A stretch of 64,000 nucleotides of DNA from Triangularia verruculosa (lineage: Eukaryota; Ascomycota; Sordariomycetes; Sordariales; Podosporaceae), in NCBI GenBank assembly GCA_033296885.1, contig MU864021.1:1-64000 (forward strand), read 5' to 3'. The first letter of the stretch is position 1, and every line of letters begins with the position of its first letter. Below, piece after piece: positions 31,413 through 43,480 of the stretch. A program made the position numbers and the translations under genes. The notes under the pieces were generated by a model that was given only the letters and a program-made list of their open reading frames with translations, had not been told where the DNA came from and made no database searches.

Positions 31413-33329
31413 ATGGCCGACAACGACAAAGAAAAAGACACCACCACCACCACCACCTCCCCCCCCTCCTCCAAATCCCCAGACCTCCCCCCCTCGTCAG
31501 CAAACGAAACCACTCCCCCAACCCAAGCACCCCCTGCCACCTCCAACGGTCAACAGACTTCACCACCCCCAGCCCCCTCCCCCCAAAACTCACCCCCCTA
31601 CCCCCGCGGCCTAAAACTCCACCTCATCATCACCTCCCTCTGTATCTCCGTCTTCCTAGTAGCCCTCGACCAAACAATCATCGCCCCCGCCCTCGGCGCA
31701 ATAACCACCGAATTCTCTTCGGTCCACTCCATCGGCTGGTACGGCGCCTCCTACCTCCTCACCACCACCGCCCTGCAACCCTGCTACGGTTCTTTGTATC
31801 GCATGTTCTCCGTCAAAAAAACCTACCTCCTCGCCATCTCAATCTTTGAACTCGGCTCCCTCCTCTGCGCCACGGCTCCCACCTCCAACGCCTTCATCAT
31901 CGGCCGCGCGATAGCCGGGATGGGAACCGCGGGTTTGTTTTCGGGGAGTATTGTGATATTAAGTTACACGTTACCGCTGAGGAAGAGGCCGGCAGCGTTT
32001 GGATTGATAGGTGGGATGTGGGGGGTTGCGAGTGTAGCTGGACCGTTATTAGGGGGTGTCTTTTCCGATGCACCCTATCCAGGGTGGAGGTGGTGTTTTT
32101 ATATTAATTTACCGATTGGGGGGTTGGCAATGCTGGCGATTGGCATGTTTCTCAAGATTGAACAAATTGTTGGTGATGATGTGAAAGGGGTGGGGTTTTG
32201 GGGACGGGTGAAGAGGTTGGATTTGATTGGGACGGGGGTGTTGATTCCGGCGGTGGTTTGTTTACTACTTGCGCTGCAGTGGGGGGGTACGGAGTACGCC
32301 TGGAACAGCTCAGTTATCATCGGGTTGTTTGTCGGGTTTGTCGTCATGATGGGGGTGTTTGCCGGGGTGCAGGTTTGGAAGGGGGATAGAGGAACTCTAC
32401 CGCCGAGGTTGTTTAGAAACAAAGATGTGGTTTGCGCGATGGTGTTTGCGTTTTTTTTCGGGGCGGGTTTTTTTCCGTTGGTTTATTATCTTGGTTTGTT
32501 CCCCCTTTTTTCCCCCTTTTTTTCCGGGTTTGGTGGGCTAATACTGTGTGTGTGACAAAAAGCCCTCTACTTCCAAGCCGTCCAAGGCGACACCGCCGTG
32601 ACAGCCGGCATCAAACTCCTACCTCTGCTCATCGCCGTGGTCATCACCTCGGTCGCCACCGGTGGCCTCGTCACCGTGGTCGGGTACTACAACCCCTTCA
32701 TCCTCCCTTGCATGGTCCTCTTCGCCTGCGGCGCCGGCATGATCACGACCTTTTCCCTCGACACCCCCTTCCGAGCTTGGTTCGGGTATCAAGTCCTTGC
32801 CGGTAACCACCTCCCTTCCCCTCCCCCATAATAAATACTAACACCACCCTCAGGCCTCGGCATAGGCGTCGGCTTCCAAACCGGCGTCCTCGTGGTCCAA
32901 AACGTCCTCCCCCTCGAATGGATCCCCGTCGGCACCGCCTGCATCCAGTTCTTCCAGTCCATCGGCGGCGCCATCTTCATCGCCGTCGCCCAGGCCGTCT
33001 TCCAGAACGGGCTCATCGACGCCCTCGCCCGCGACGCGCCCGACCTGCCGGCTCAGCTCTTCCTCAACATCGGCGCCTCCCAGGTCTCCCAGGTCGTGTC
33101 TAGTCCACCACCAGTCGGGCTGGGTCGGCCAGAAGACGTCCCTGTCGTCTTGAACGCCTACCTTCAAGGTCTGAGAAATACGTATTACATCGCCGTCGGC
33201 TGCGCCTGCGCCGCGTTCGTGGCGGCTTGCGGTTTGAGTTGGAAGAAGATACAGCGGCATCGTGCAAAGACGGATGATTCAGAGGGTGGGGAGAAGAGTG
33301 ATGGTGCGGTTGTTGTACCTGCTCACTAG
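31413..33329 (+). CDS. MFS drug:H+ antiporter, DHA14/AFLT-type, 14 TM
   Basis: Three exons: 31413-32493, 32563-32802, 32854-33329, 598 aa; introns of 69 and 51 bp. The first 60 residues are T/S/P-rich and cytosolic. Then LIITSLCISVFLVALDQTIIAPALG (motif D1, with the DQTI of DHA2), SIGWYGASYLLTTTALQPCYGSLY, GRAIAGMGTAGLFSGSIVIL (motif C region), and YYLALYFQAVQGDTAVTAGI restored by splicing. LGIGVGFQT and LEWIPVGTACIQFFQSIGGAIF follow. Members export mycotoxins or antifungals at the plasma membrane. There is no biosynthetic gene next to it, so the substrate is unknown. Confidence 0.94.
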
Positions 33330-33698
33330 GTCAGAAAAGGCAAGCATTTTGGTTTGTTTTTCTTTTGAGTGGTGATGGATAGAATTGTTTTGTTATGGGG
33401 GATAATGACAGAAATGTTTAGGGTAAGGATAGAAACGCATGATACCCATTGTAATAACAAAATCTCCTCAGCTGTAATAAATATGCCACGATACTCATAT
33501 TGTATGTACTTCTACCAACCCCTTTCCCTAACTATATACATCGAAACATAAAATATATACGGTACCTTGTCCAAAGAACAAGCCAACCCTTTCAACGCCA
33601 AAAACAAAATCGTATATCCTTCAACCATCCGCCCCCAAAAAAACTCCCCTTCGCCTCATCTCTCATCCTCCATAGCAACATCCTCATCCTCATCCCCC
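33330..33698. other. Convergent 3' region
   Basis: Short AT-rich region between the stops of the MFS and GH81 genes, probably holding both polyadenylation sites. No gene. Confidence 0.5.
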
Positions 33699-36469
33699 TC
33701 AAAGCCCCCCCAGCGCCGCACAATAAGCCAAATACCAAGTCAAACTCGCCCCCCCATCCAACCACTCCCCCTTAAATCCCCTCCCCGAAAAAAACTCATA
33801 CCCCCCCCTCGGATCAATCGTCCCGTAATTCGCCATCAAAATCCCCCTCCACCCTCCACCCACCCTGTCCGCCCTCCCCCCACTAAAATACGCATCCCAC
33901 TCCTCCCTCACAAACTGCTTCCTCCTCACCATCGGCGTGTGAGGCAGCAAAGGCAGCATGTGGATCCCCTGAATGTACTCAATATTCCCCCCAAAGTACG
34001 TCGTGTGGTCCACCTTGTTCTCAAACAAGATCCCCGCCACCTTGTTCCCGACAAACTCCCTCGGCTGCACACTATTGCCCTCGGAATACAGATAATAATT
34101 GTTCATCGACCTCGCCTGCACCGCCAGCATCAAGTTCCCCCTCGCCGCCAGGTTCTGATCCCCGCTGACGGTCCCCCACATCTTCAGCGCATACGACGCC
34201 ATCGTGTCCTCCGATGACGACTCCTGGTCCTTCCCGTCCAGCGTGTCAAACAAGCCGTGCGCCCAGCTGTGTCCGTGGTACCAGTCAAAGTTTCTCCAGG
34301 CCGGGAAATACTGGTCCGCCGTGCTGGGGTTGGCCACGTCTCTGACCAGCATGTTGACATACGCCTTGTTCGCCGGGATCCATGACGGGTCCAAGTGTCC
34401 AATGATGGCCGCCGTGAGGATAAAATACCCGTAGTGGAAGTGATGGTCGTTGTAGTAACTGTTCCCAAAGTCGGCCCCAGAATTTCCCGTCACATACGTC
34501 GCCGACGAAACCACTCCCCCCCAGGCACCCTCATACACAAGCGGGAACTGCTGCCTGTTCTCGGCAAACCGTGCAAAAGCCTGCTTGAGCCGGTTCAGCG
34601 CCGTCAATGCCAACGCCTCGTCCCCAAGCATGTCCCGAATAACCAAGATGATGCTAGCAAACTTGGCCAATGCCTATCATCAATCACCGTTAGCCTCATC
34701 TCCCAGACGGGGGCAAAAAAAAAACTCACCTTCCCACTAAAATACATGGAATTCTGATCGCTCTGCCCCAGCATATCCTGGCTCACCTCCTGATGCGCCA
34801 CCTCCCTGATAAACGTCTTCGTCGCCGCGCTCAACCCCTTCACCTCCCCCGCCTCCGGACTCCACGGCAAAAACCCTATATCCGTCGGCAGCTCCGTCTC
34901 CACCATCGTCCAGCTGTCCGCCAGCACCAGGTACGCCATCCCCTTCGTCGGCGTCTGCAGCTTCACCACCGTCACCTTCCCCCTCGTGCCGTCGTCAAAC
35001 GAAGAAAGGTGGTGAGGAAGAGCAAACTGCGCCACCGGACTCTGGTACATCCCCTGCTTCCTGAATCCAAACCGATACACCCCCATCTTCCCATTCACAT
35101 CCCCTGACAAATCAACCCCCACCGCATACGTCCCACAAGCCTGATCATACACCTTCTCCGCCTCGGCATCACTAGCCTTTGCAACCTGAATAATACCCCA
35201 AAACGGCCCCGTGCTCTGCGCAAGCCCATTGTTCACCACCTGCAAATTCAGCGCATCCCCCCTGGTGTGATAAGCATACACCAACCACGTGCTCCCGTCC
35301 TCCAGATGAAGCTTATACTTCTCCACCCCATCCTTCGCCTTCGCGCTCTTCGTCACAGTCTTGAAGAAAACCCCCGTTTGAACCAGCGGCTGCCCGCCAT
35401 TGTAGACGGCCGTGACAAACCCAGCCCCTTGCACAAGCGGGAACTGAATCGCCGGTTGCGCATTCGCACTCGCCCTCAGGCTAACCAGCGCCGAAAGGTC
35501 CGTCACGCTGTCACTAGTAAGCGTCGTTCCCGGACCGAGCTCCTTCGCAGAGAGGCAGACCGAGTGAATCCCAATAGGATTGATGTAGTACCTCGCCGCT
35601 CCAGAGTTGGCGTCTCTCTCCCCGTACACGCGCTGGTTGGCCTCGACGTGCGAGATCGTCATGCCCCACGTTCCAGAGGCGCCACCCCCCTTCGCCCATG
35701 AGACAGAATAGGGGAAGAGGTACGTCGGCGAGGTCTGGCTGCCGAGGAAGAAGTTGTTGTAGAATTTGTTGGTGCCAATGGGACCGTTCGACTGGATCCC
35801 AATCCTCGGAGCAGGATGGTCGTTCCTCCGGGGAATGTTCCCTGGAGGCGGGTCCGACGAGATCGGAGCCGCAAAGATGTTGTGGACAACCATGCTGACT
35901 GTTTCTGACGGTGCGGCCGGTTGGTCAGTGGGAACAGAGACAGTGGCAGAAATAAGTTCTGTTGGCTCCGGAATATGAGAGGTAATGAGAGGCTGCGAGG
36001 TCAGGTGTCCACTCGAAGGAGCGTCTGTGGGAATGGTGCCCGTGTTGGTCGACTCAATCGGCACGTCGGTAGGCAAAATCTGAACAGTCTCTGATGGATT
36101 GACGCTGATGATGACACTAACCGTGTCAGTCTCACCAAGGCCAGCAAGCTGAACGCTCTGTTCCGCCGGAGCAGAAGTGGAAGCCGCCAAACGAGTGCTA
36201 ACAACTGGAGGATTCTGCGGATACAGCGCCGTCCAGCCGTCAGGAGACCCAAAGTCAATAGACCAATTCCTCTTGCCGGCAGTAGAGGTCGGAGCAGCTG
36301 CCGAAGTTGAACAGCTAGTGACGGTAGCCGCCTCTCCCCGAGCTGTTATCGTAACCGTCCTCCACCTCGAGCCGCCGTGCGCTTCGTCCGGTGGTGGACG
36401 GGCTAGGACGACCTGAAGCATGGTCAGCCCCACGAACAAAACTTTCATCTTGAGATTCATCCTCTCCAT
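33699..36469 (-). CDS. Secreted endo-1,3-beta-glucanase, GH81 (Eng1 type)
   Basis: Minus-strand exons 36469-34730 and 34673-33699 (56-bp intron), 904 aa. The ATG at 36469 has the best context (CCGCCATGGAG) and gives a basic start followed by KVLFVGLTMLQVVLA, a signal peptide; an upstream open frame to 36586 is not used. Residues about 30-230 are S/T/P-rich, likely O-glycosylated. GH81 core: NKFYNNFFLG, TYLFPYSVSW, then in exon 2 NDHHFHYGYF (acid, about D656) and ESSSEDTMASYAL (nucleophile region, E731/E735), GNIEYIQGIHMLPL. Family members cut cell-wall 1,3-beta-glucan, mainly for cell separation or spore release. All catalytic positions are present. Confidence 0.95.
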
Positions 36470-37734
36470 GGCGGTAATGAAAGGAGTGAGGAATCGGAAT
36501 ACAGAGAAAAAGAGAAAGCCAGTGTGGTAGACAGCAGACCCAACTCGGCTATAAATGAACAAAACAAGAGATAATAATAACACCAAGTCTCTCCCGTCTG
36601 GAAGAGATGTCTTTCATGTGCGTCACTTGGCGCAGTCTCTCCGTCCACTGGTATGTTACGTTACAGAGAGACAATTTTGGGCTAGGCGTTGACGACAAGC
36701 GAGATGATGATGTGTGTGGGGGGGGGGGAATAAGTTTGGTGTCTTGGTGTCTTTGCGGCCCATAAAACTGAGACATTAGAGTTCATACCTTTTGTTATAT
36801 ATGGAAGTTAACTCTTCGACGGCTTGACTTTGAGGCTGGAATGTTGTCCACGGTGGAACCGAGAGTCAAAGGAATGGCTGGGAGGCAAGATACTTGGTTT
36901 CAGCCGGACCAGCGAGACAGCTCTAGAAGGATGAGAATGACTTGATTCAGAGAATATTGAGGGCGTCCCTAGGTGGTTGGTCGTAAATGATCGCAATTCG
37001 AGTGATTCAGGTATTTCGAAGGGTCTTGGTGTGGCGTTGTAGAGGCGGCGACGGCGTTTGCGGTTGATGCTGAGGATGAACGGACGTCTCGAGGTTGCAA
37101 CACGGTCAAACTACGGTCAAACCACGGCCAAACTAGAGTTGCGGCAGTAAGTGATGGTTTGCAGTGAAAAGAGTAACGTTCCAAGCAAGAAAGAGTGTCC
37201 ACTGAGATGTCCCCTGATGCCTTCTCATCGAGCTGCTAGAGTGGAGCTTTTTGTAGATTCGCAAGGAAGGTCGTCCCCTGTCAGCCGATTCCCGTCTGGT
37301 GGGGATGCGGATACGTCAGGGATCCAAGCCGTACAGCTGCTGCCATGTGGGAGGTTGGTATCACGACTTCAGATGGCGAACTGATCAAGAAACAAATCAG
37401 TCTCTTTTGACAAAATGACAATGACTAAGGGCCGGCCCAGACGCTAAGCCCGAAACGCCTAGGCTTCGGACAGAACGCATTTCAAAGTGATCATCAAGTC
37501 TCAAGGCTGGGGATTGGTGATCTCGGGTGTTTACATTGGCTTGTCGACAAAACACATGTGTGTTGCTGGTGACTTACATAGGATCAACAGGGGTCAGGTT
37601 GGTGAGGATGGCTTCCTCTAACAGTAATATCTCCGAGCTATGTGTAAAGGCTATGAGCAGTGCATCCACGCTGTCTGTAGGGATGCAATCCTAGTGTTGT
37701 AGTGTTTGATGTGTGTTCTGTGAGTTCTCATTCC
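36470..37734. other. Intergenic
   Basis: About 1.3 kb with no supported gene. A G-run of about nine lies near 36720. Around 37105-37135 there are three short direct copies like CGGTCAAACTA/CGGTCAAACCA/CGGCCAAACTA, a possible regulator site cluster upstream of the GH81 gene. Confidence 0.45.
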
Positions 37735-39607
37735 CTACCGACCCATAGAGTCGTATTTGCCTGTCACAGGAGGGCTCCTTGTGATTGGCTTTGTCACCCT
37801 CTCTAACCCAGTTAGCCTTCCATTTCCCCTCACCAAAACTGGGCTGTCGGGCCTTTTAATGCTATCTAAGCGCAGCGTGGTTACCTTGGGTTCGCACTTG
37901 TCCTCTTCCTGTAGCTGCTGATCAGGCTGGGAATTTTGGGAACTTTTCTCCATCAGAGCTTTTCTAGAGCTCTGTCTTTCCAGGCCTGTGATCCGGGGTT
38001 GACTAACGTCAGAGCTTCGCTGCATCTGTTTCTTTGATTCCAGCCCAGTAGAGCGATGGTGGGCACTTGGTTGTTTGTCCTGACCTCTACTGCTTTGCCT
38101 CTCGAGGCCAGTCTTGTGACCATGTTCTGTTGGTCTTCTTGTTGTTCTCTCGAGGCCAGTTCTATGAGGGCGACTGCTACTTGAAATCACCGTGGCGTCC
38201 TCTGTCTCTTGCCTCCTCAAGCTGCTCTTCCTTTCCAAGCCCGTCTTTTGTGAATGGAGAGTCGATGCTGGCTCATACTCGACACTTCCAGAGCTCCGTT
38301 TCTCAAGACCAGTTGATCGAATTGTGCTCAACGTTGTGTCTTCTGCTGGCTCCAGCATGCTTGATTTCTCAAGGCCGGTCTTCTGAATCAAGTTGGTTGT
38401 CGGCCTGTGCTCGGCCTTTCTCGAGCCCCGCCTTTCAAGACCAGTTCTTCTGGTTGTACTCAGCGTTGTATCGTCCGCAGGCTCCAACACGCTCGGTTTA
38501 TGCGTCCTGGACTGAGTACTCCCCTTTTCCAGACCTGTTTTGCGCTGAAAATGACTGCTAGACATGGTCTCATCAAGATCCGGTCTCTCCAGCGGTTGCC
38601 TTGGCCGAGCAACCGGGCGCGCATTATCACCAACCGACGGTCTCCGCGGCTCCAGTCCTGTTTTCCGGCGATGACGATCAGGACTTCCGGGCTCCTGATC
38701 TTGCACCGCCGCCCGTGATATCGTCCGTCGTTCGAGTCCTGTCCGGTGATGGTGAGAGTGACGGCCATCCTTCGCCACCTCCGCCACCACCACACCATCG
38801 CTTTTCGTGCTTCTTTCGAGACCCGTCTTTCTGGAAAATCGAGTTCGCTCGCCGTCATCGTCTTGTACCGTGGTATCATCCTCCAGTTTCCTCCTCTTGC
38901 TCTCCCGCTCAAGCCCCGTCCGCTTCTTCTTCCTTTCCCTTCCTTCCTCTTCCCTCCTGAGCTTCCTAACCTCTCTCGAATCAAGAACCCATGGCCGGCA
39001 GAGCACTTCCTTTCTGAGCAGAGCAATTTTTCCCCAGAATACTGCCTCCTGCTCGGTGGTGCGTAGATGAGTGATCTTCTCGGCCCGAATTTGTTTCACG
39101 TCGCGGAAGATGGAGATGCCGCCTTTAATATCGATAATGTGACCGACATCAATTGGCCCGTCGATTTTCGGCAGTGGTTTTCCATCGGCTGACAAGTTCG
39201 GGTCTCTGGGAGTTTTGTAGTTGGTGACGGCTGGGAACTGCGGCGGGGTGGCGACGACGCACTCGATGGTCGCGCCGCTGCTGTCGTCGATGGTGTAGAT
39301 GATTCTGTGGGCGAATTCCTGTATCGCGACAACGACGCCAGCAATGCGCGCCCATTTTATGGGGTGGTTGCCGTAGAAGTAGACATCTTGACCTGGTGGG
39401 TGTCGAGAGAGCGTTAGCTGCTGGTTGAGCTGCCGGCAATTAACTGTCGTAACAGCGGGGAAACACACCTTCGAATCCTGGGTTAAACGTCAAGGCGGCA
39501 ATGTCGGTTGCCCGCAAGTGACACCAGCGTCCTATCGTCGGCGACAAGTGGAAGCAGAACTGCGGGTAAAACTCCAATTCTGGTGGCGCGCTGCCCGAGT
39601 CGGCCAT
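37735..39607 (-). CDS. stn1: Stn1-like telomere-capping protein (CST complex) with TGLER repeat tail
   Basis: Two minus-strand exons: 39607-39469 and 39392-37735 (76-bp intron), 598 aa. Exon 1 (MADSGSAPPELEFYPQFCFHL ... CHLRATDIAALTFNPGFEG) joins QDVYFYGNHPIKWARIAGVVVAI, and DDSSGATIECVV with GHIIDIKGGISIFRDVKQIRAEKI: the Stn1 N-terminal OB fold, used for Ten1 binding and telomeric DNA protection. After residue about 200 there is no winged-helix domain as in yeast. Instead 14 copies of [RKSIL]-TGLE-[RKSP] are spread over about 375 residues with S/R/E-rich spacers. Known: CST protects telomeres and recruits Pol-alpha. Inferred: the motif array is a multivalent docking tail. Confidence 0.88.
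37795..38920 (-). repeat. TGLER linear-motif array in Stn1
   Basis: Fourteen TGLE-containing motifs spaced about 12-48 codons apart, the first at about 38905-38919 and the last near 37799-37816, plus one degenerate RQPLER. Codons for the same five residues vary widely (for example ACG GGG CTT GAG, ACT GGC CTC GAG, ACA GGT CTG GAA), so this is conserved at the protein, not the DNA, level. Confidence 0.95.
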
Positions 39608-40086
39608 GGTCGATGCTGAGAAATTATGTAAATAGCTTCACCCAAAGGGAGCCTGCTCCAGAATGCCCAACGTCATTGTTCAATGCGGGCAGACGCGTGC
39701 CATTCTCAAAGAAACGCGATGGCATTTTGGAGCTTGCGCCCCACAGGCAGAAACCCAACATTTGCCAAGACCGGATTGGTTGACCAGGTGACGCCACCTG
39801 TCCAATCACAGCCTGCCATTTACACCAACACCGCACATGCCAGATGACTGGCTGACGATGCCCTCATTGATGGAGAAGCCATGGGACTGGTGAGATCGGC
39901 CCGAAGTTTGGGGAAGTGATCTCGTGGGCAGGACCCTGTCGAAGAAAAACAGCGCACAAACACTGCTGTTTGATATTGACTGATCCCATACAATACCCTA
40001 CATGTGAACGCCATGCTCATGTCCCATATCCATACCTCATGATCACAAAAACGCCCAGAAATCCATGTACTACCCTTTCCTAGGAA
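39608..40086. promoter_or_regulatory. Upstream region of stn1 / downstream of the DnaJ gene
   Basis: About 480 bp. No ORF is supported. Holds the promoter of the leftward stn1 gene and the 3' end of the leftward DnaJ gene. Confidence 0.45.
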
Positions 40087-41028
40087 CTACACCTTCCTCT
40101 TCTTGGCCTTCTTCATCATATCCGCCTGCAGCTTCTGAAAAGCCTCCTCATCGATATCCGGCTCCTCCACCGCTCTCTTCTTCCCACCCTTCTTCTCCGG
40201 CATGGCCCCGTACTTCTCGGCCAACTGATCAAACATATTCGCTCTATTCTTCTGATTTCTCTGAATCAGCGCCGCCAATCCCGCCTGGTCATCCTCCTTC
40301 TTCCCACCCTTCTTGCCCTTCCCATTCCCCCTCAGCTTATCATACACCCCCAGCTCCTTCGCCAGTTCATCCGCTTCATTTGCTTCCTTTCTCGCATTCT
40401 TCTGCCTTTGCTGTCGTGATTTCTTCGTCTCCTTGGTATACTTCTTATACCCCTCCACCTCCCCTTGCTCAATCGCCTCGTCAATAATCTTTCTGAACCG
40501 CTCATCATCCTCTAGCACGTCACTTAGCATGACGCTTTCGTAGACGGCATCCATATCCCCCTCGAACTCCTCGTAGGCCGCTAGTAGATCTTCTTTTTCT
40601 TCGTCGGATCCCTTGTATTTCTTGCGGAAGGCCTCGATGGCCTCTTCAGAGATGGCATCTTGGTATTGCGCAGCGTAAAATTCTGTCCAGCTGAATCCTT
40701 CCGAGTCCACGACCGCTTCAGAGGTAGAGCCAGTTTCGTCGTAGCGCTTTCGGCGGACGGGGTCGGAGAGGACGGCGTAGGCGAATGCGATTTCTTGGAA
40801 TTTTTCCTTTGCAGAGGCTTGGTTTTCGGGGGAGGCTTTGTCTGGGTGATGTCTGAGGGCTGATTTTCGGTAAGCCGACTTTATTTGGTCGGCGGTGGCA
40901 TTGCGCTCGAGGGAGAGGACCTCGTAGGGGTCAATGGTTGGGGGCTCGTCGGTGGTCAGGTCGTCGGCTCTCTCGTTTTCAGACTCGGAGTCTAATTCAG
41001 GGAGTGTTGGTCGCTTTGAGCGGGCCAT
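40087..41028 (-). CDS. DnaJ (Hsp40) protein, DNAJC9-like
   Basis: Intronless 313-aa ORF from the ATG at 41028 (AAAATGGCC); the longer open frame to 41205 lacks support. The J domain spans about residues 34-98, with HPD at 61-63 and YEVLSLERNATADQIKSAYRKSALRHHPD. The middle (FSWTEFYAAQYQDAISEEAIEAF, KKYKGSDEEKEDLLAAYEEFEGD) matches the DNAJC9 helical region. The C-terminus is basic and ends KKAKKRKV, a likely nuclear signal. DNAJC9 couples Hsp70 to histone H3-H4 in animals; a similar nuclear role is inferred. Confidence 0.92.
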   Translation of the reverse strand: MARSKRPTLPELDSESENERADDLTTDEPPTIDPYEVLSLERNATADQIKSAYRKSALRHHPDKASPENQASAKEKFQEIAFAYAVLSDPVRRKRYDETGSTSEAVVDSEGFSWTEFYAAQYQDAISEEAIEAFRKKYKGSDEEKEDLLAAYEEFEGDMDAVYESVMLSDVLEDDERFRKIIDEAIEQGEVEGYKKYTKETKKSRQQRQKNARKEANEADELAKELGVYDKLRGNGKGKKGGKKEDDQAGLAALIQRNQKNRANMFDQLAEKYGAMPEKKGGKKRAVEEPDIDEEAFQKLQADMMKKAKKRKV

Positions 41029-41312
41029 TTTGGAGGATATAATGAGAGATCGAGGCGGGACAAATGCAGAAAAGGAGGAATTCGGACTTGTTTGAAATTG
41101 TTGAGTCGATGTTCGACCTGATAAGTTGTTTAATTGATTCTGGAAACGCGTCGCGCGTCGGTGGGGCATTTGCGACCTACACCGTGTCACACATACTCTC
41201 AGCACGGTGGCATCTCCGAAGCATCGCCAAGCCGCTGCCCCTCCACGCCATCTTCTCCACTTACCACTGGCAAGCTATGTAGAAGCTATCACCATTCAAC
41301 ACTTCCATCATC

Positions 41313-41816
41313 ATGGCCGACATACAGCCACAAGACCACAGGGCCTACATGCAGCTCGCCCTGGAGCAGGCCAAGAAATCACCACCAAAACCCACAAACT
41401 ACCGCGTCGGAGCTGTTATCGTGGATACCTCCTCCAACGAGATCCTCGCTACTGGTTACACCCTGGAGCTTCCCGGCAACACCCATGCCGAGCAGTGCTG
41501 TCTTCTCAAACTCGCCGAGAAACACGGTGTTTCGGAAGACAATCTTGGATATGTTTTACCAAAGACTCTGTCGTTGTACACCACTGTTGAACCATGCTCC
41601 AAGCGGCTGAGCGGCAACCTCCCTTGTGTGGAAAGGGTCAAGAGGCTGGCCGGTAACATCAAGACGGTCTATGTTGGCATTCTGGAGCCAGAGACGTTTG
41701 TCGCTGAGAACACGGGTAGAACGAGTCTTAAGGACGCAGGTATCGAAGTTGTTGCTGTCGAGGGCTTCGAAAAGGAGATCCTCGAGGTTGCCACGGCTGG
41801 GCACATCAAGAGCTGA
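41313..41816 (+). CDS. Cytidine deaminase-fold enzyme, DRAP-deaminase (Rib2)-like
   Basis: Intronless 167-aa ORF. Zinc-dependent deaminase motif: HAE at residues 58-60 (H58 ligand, E60 proton shuttle) and PC-x2-RLSGNLPC with C95 and C105 as ligands. The RLSGNLPCVERV wording is that of the C-terminal deaminase of yeast Rib2, which acts in riboflavin synthesis on the phosphoribosylaminopyrimidine. The Rib2 N-terminal pseudouridine-synthase part is absent, as in filamentous fungi where they are separate. A nucleoside or tRNA deaminase cannot be wholly excluded. Confidence 0.88.
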   Translation: MADIQPQDHRAYMQLALEQAKKSPPKPTNYRVGAVIVDTSSNEILATGYTLELPGNTHAEQCCLLKLAEKHGVSEDNLGYVLPKTLSLYTTVEPCSKRLSGNLPCVERVKRLAGNIKTVYVGILEPETFVAENTGRTSLKDAGIEVVAVEGFEKEILEVATAGHIKS

Positions 41817-42169
41817 GCGGGCAAGAGACCTACTCAGCTTTATTACTTCCATCAATCATACTCACATTTCCCGGTACACCACACGCTTCAGAGATGACAG
41901 CATGAGAATCGTAAACAATGGACTGGAACTTCCCCGCATGTTGGACAACAATGGAGAATGTCGAGACAGGTCTCAGTCTCACGCTGAGGTGCTGGCATTG
42001 GGGAAGCAATATCACCACGGCTGCATACCAGTCTCACTTTGAGGATCGATGATGCCCACCACCACGTCTAAATCAGAACATTTATCATTGCACTCATATA
42101 AAATGCGTCCCATGGCCTTGTTTCCTCTCCCTCGTCATGTTTCGTCCTTAATGTTCAACCGCCGTCAAC
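41817..42169. other. Intergenic
   Basis: Short region between two rightward genes. No gene is seen. Contains a likely leader just before 42170. Confidence 0.4.
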
Positions 42170-43407
42170 ATGAAGGCTTCATGGAATATCCAAGCCCTAT
42201 TCTGGGCAGCCACCACAGCCCTAGCACCCCGTCAAGCAGACTCCCGTCTCTACCAGCCATGCAGTAAGTTCCCCCATACTTCCCATACATCACTTTTCAC
42301 TAACGGCATCCAGCCGGCGACTACTGCTACGACACCAACCCCCTTCCACCCCGATTCTTCCCCTCCCTCGAATCTAAACGCCTCCAAGTCAAATACGGCC
42401 CCTTCACCATCCCCCCAGCCGATGAAAACAACGGCCATTTCAAAACTTACTTCCGCACCAACCCACCTTGCTACGACTGCTACCTCACCGCAGTCAGCGC
42501 GGACCTCCAATACCCCAACGGCACCACAGCCAACACCAACACCAACCTCTCCCTTCACCACCTCGCGGTAATGAACCTCGTCCAGTCCTCCACCACCTGT
42601 CTAGACGGCGCGGAAATCATTTTCGCCAGTGGGAATGAGAGGACTGAAGCCAAGGTCTCTCTTGACGGACAGGTCCCGGCGGGGTACTACTTCAACCCCC
42701 ACGACCTTCTCGTCTTCTTTCCAGAGCTGGTGAACACAGCGCATGTCCCTCAGGAAGCAGTTATTGTGCTAGACTACGAGTTTGTGCCACTGAGTGATTT
42801 GACGGCTGGGGCGGGGTTTAGGAAAGTAACGCCGATATGGCTAGATGTGGATGGGACTTGCTCCCCCAACGGGGGGTCGGTGCCTATACCTCGGGGAGCA
42901 GGGGAGAGGTTTACTCTGGGGATGGAGCCGGCTTGGAGGAGTGATGTTAGTGGGGATGTGCTGTTTGTGATGGGGCATGTTCATGATGGTGGTACCAGTG
43001 TTGAAATCATCAGAGACGAGAGGACGGTTTGTGAAGGGGTGGTGAAGTATGCGGAGGAGGAGGGGTATATTCCTACTCTTGGTGTTCATGCGCTTGAGAA
43101 GAGGCAAGGTTGGAGGGGTAAAGGGAAAGGGAAGAATAGGGGTAAGGGGAAGGGCAAAGGAAAGGGGAAAGGAAAAGGAGGTGGTGATGATGATGAGGGG
43201 GATGGGGAGCAGCCCATTAACGCTGATCGGGGCGCTCATATCTCCAGTATCAACACTTGCACGCTCCCTGGGAGGATCGAGAAAGGAGATGAATGGACTG
43301 TCAGGGCGAATTATGACTTTACGAAGCATGCGCCGATGTTGCATGGGGGAGTGTTGGCGCCGGTGATGGGGATTGGTTTGATGTATGTTGTGGAGGATGG
43401 GCAGTAG
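42170..43407 (+). CDS. Secreted protein with SURNod19/copper-type-fold resemblance
   Basis: Two exons, 42170-42263 and 42314-43407 (50-bp intron, GTAAGT donor), 395 aa. The start MKASWNIQALFWAATTALAP is a signal peptide. The chain has histidine pairs and motifs (LSLHHLAVMNL, VMGHVHDGGTSVEI, YDFTKHAPMLHGG) and cysteine pairs, reminiscent of PHM/SURNod19-type beta-sandwich copper domains; that reading is inference. A K/G-rich insert, from about 43111 to 43190, follows a possible Kex2 site ALEKRQ. Downstream, GAHISSINTCTLPGRIEKGDEWTVRANYDF suggests the fold continues after the insert. Homologues are likely in other sordariomycetes; function unknown. Confidence 0.78.
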
Positions 43408-43480
43408 ACATGTGAACATTGTATAGAAGCAAAAATGAAAATGAGAGCTGATAGCAACTTTGAAAGTTGATACCAGTGTG

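Noticed and set aside
33567..34217. 216-codon plus-strand ORF
   Set aside because: Antisense shadow of GH81 exon 2, proline/arginine-rich.
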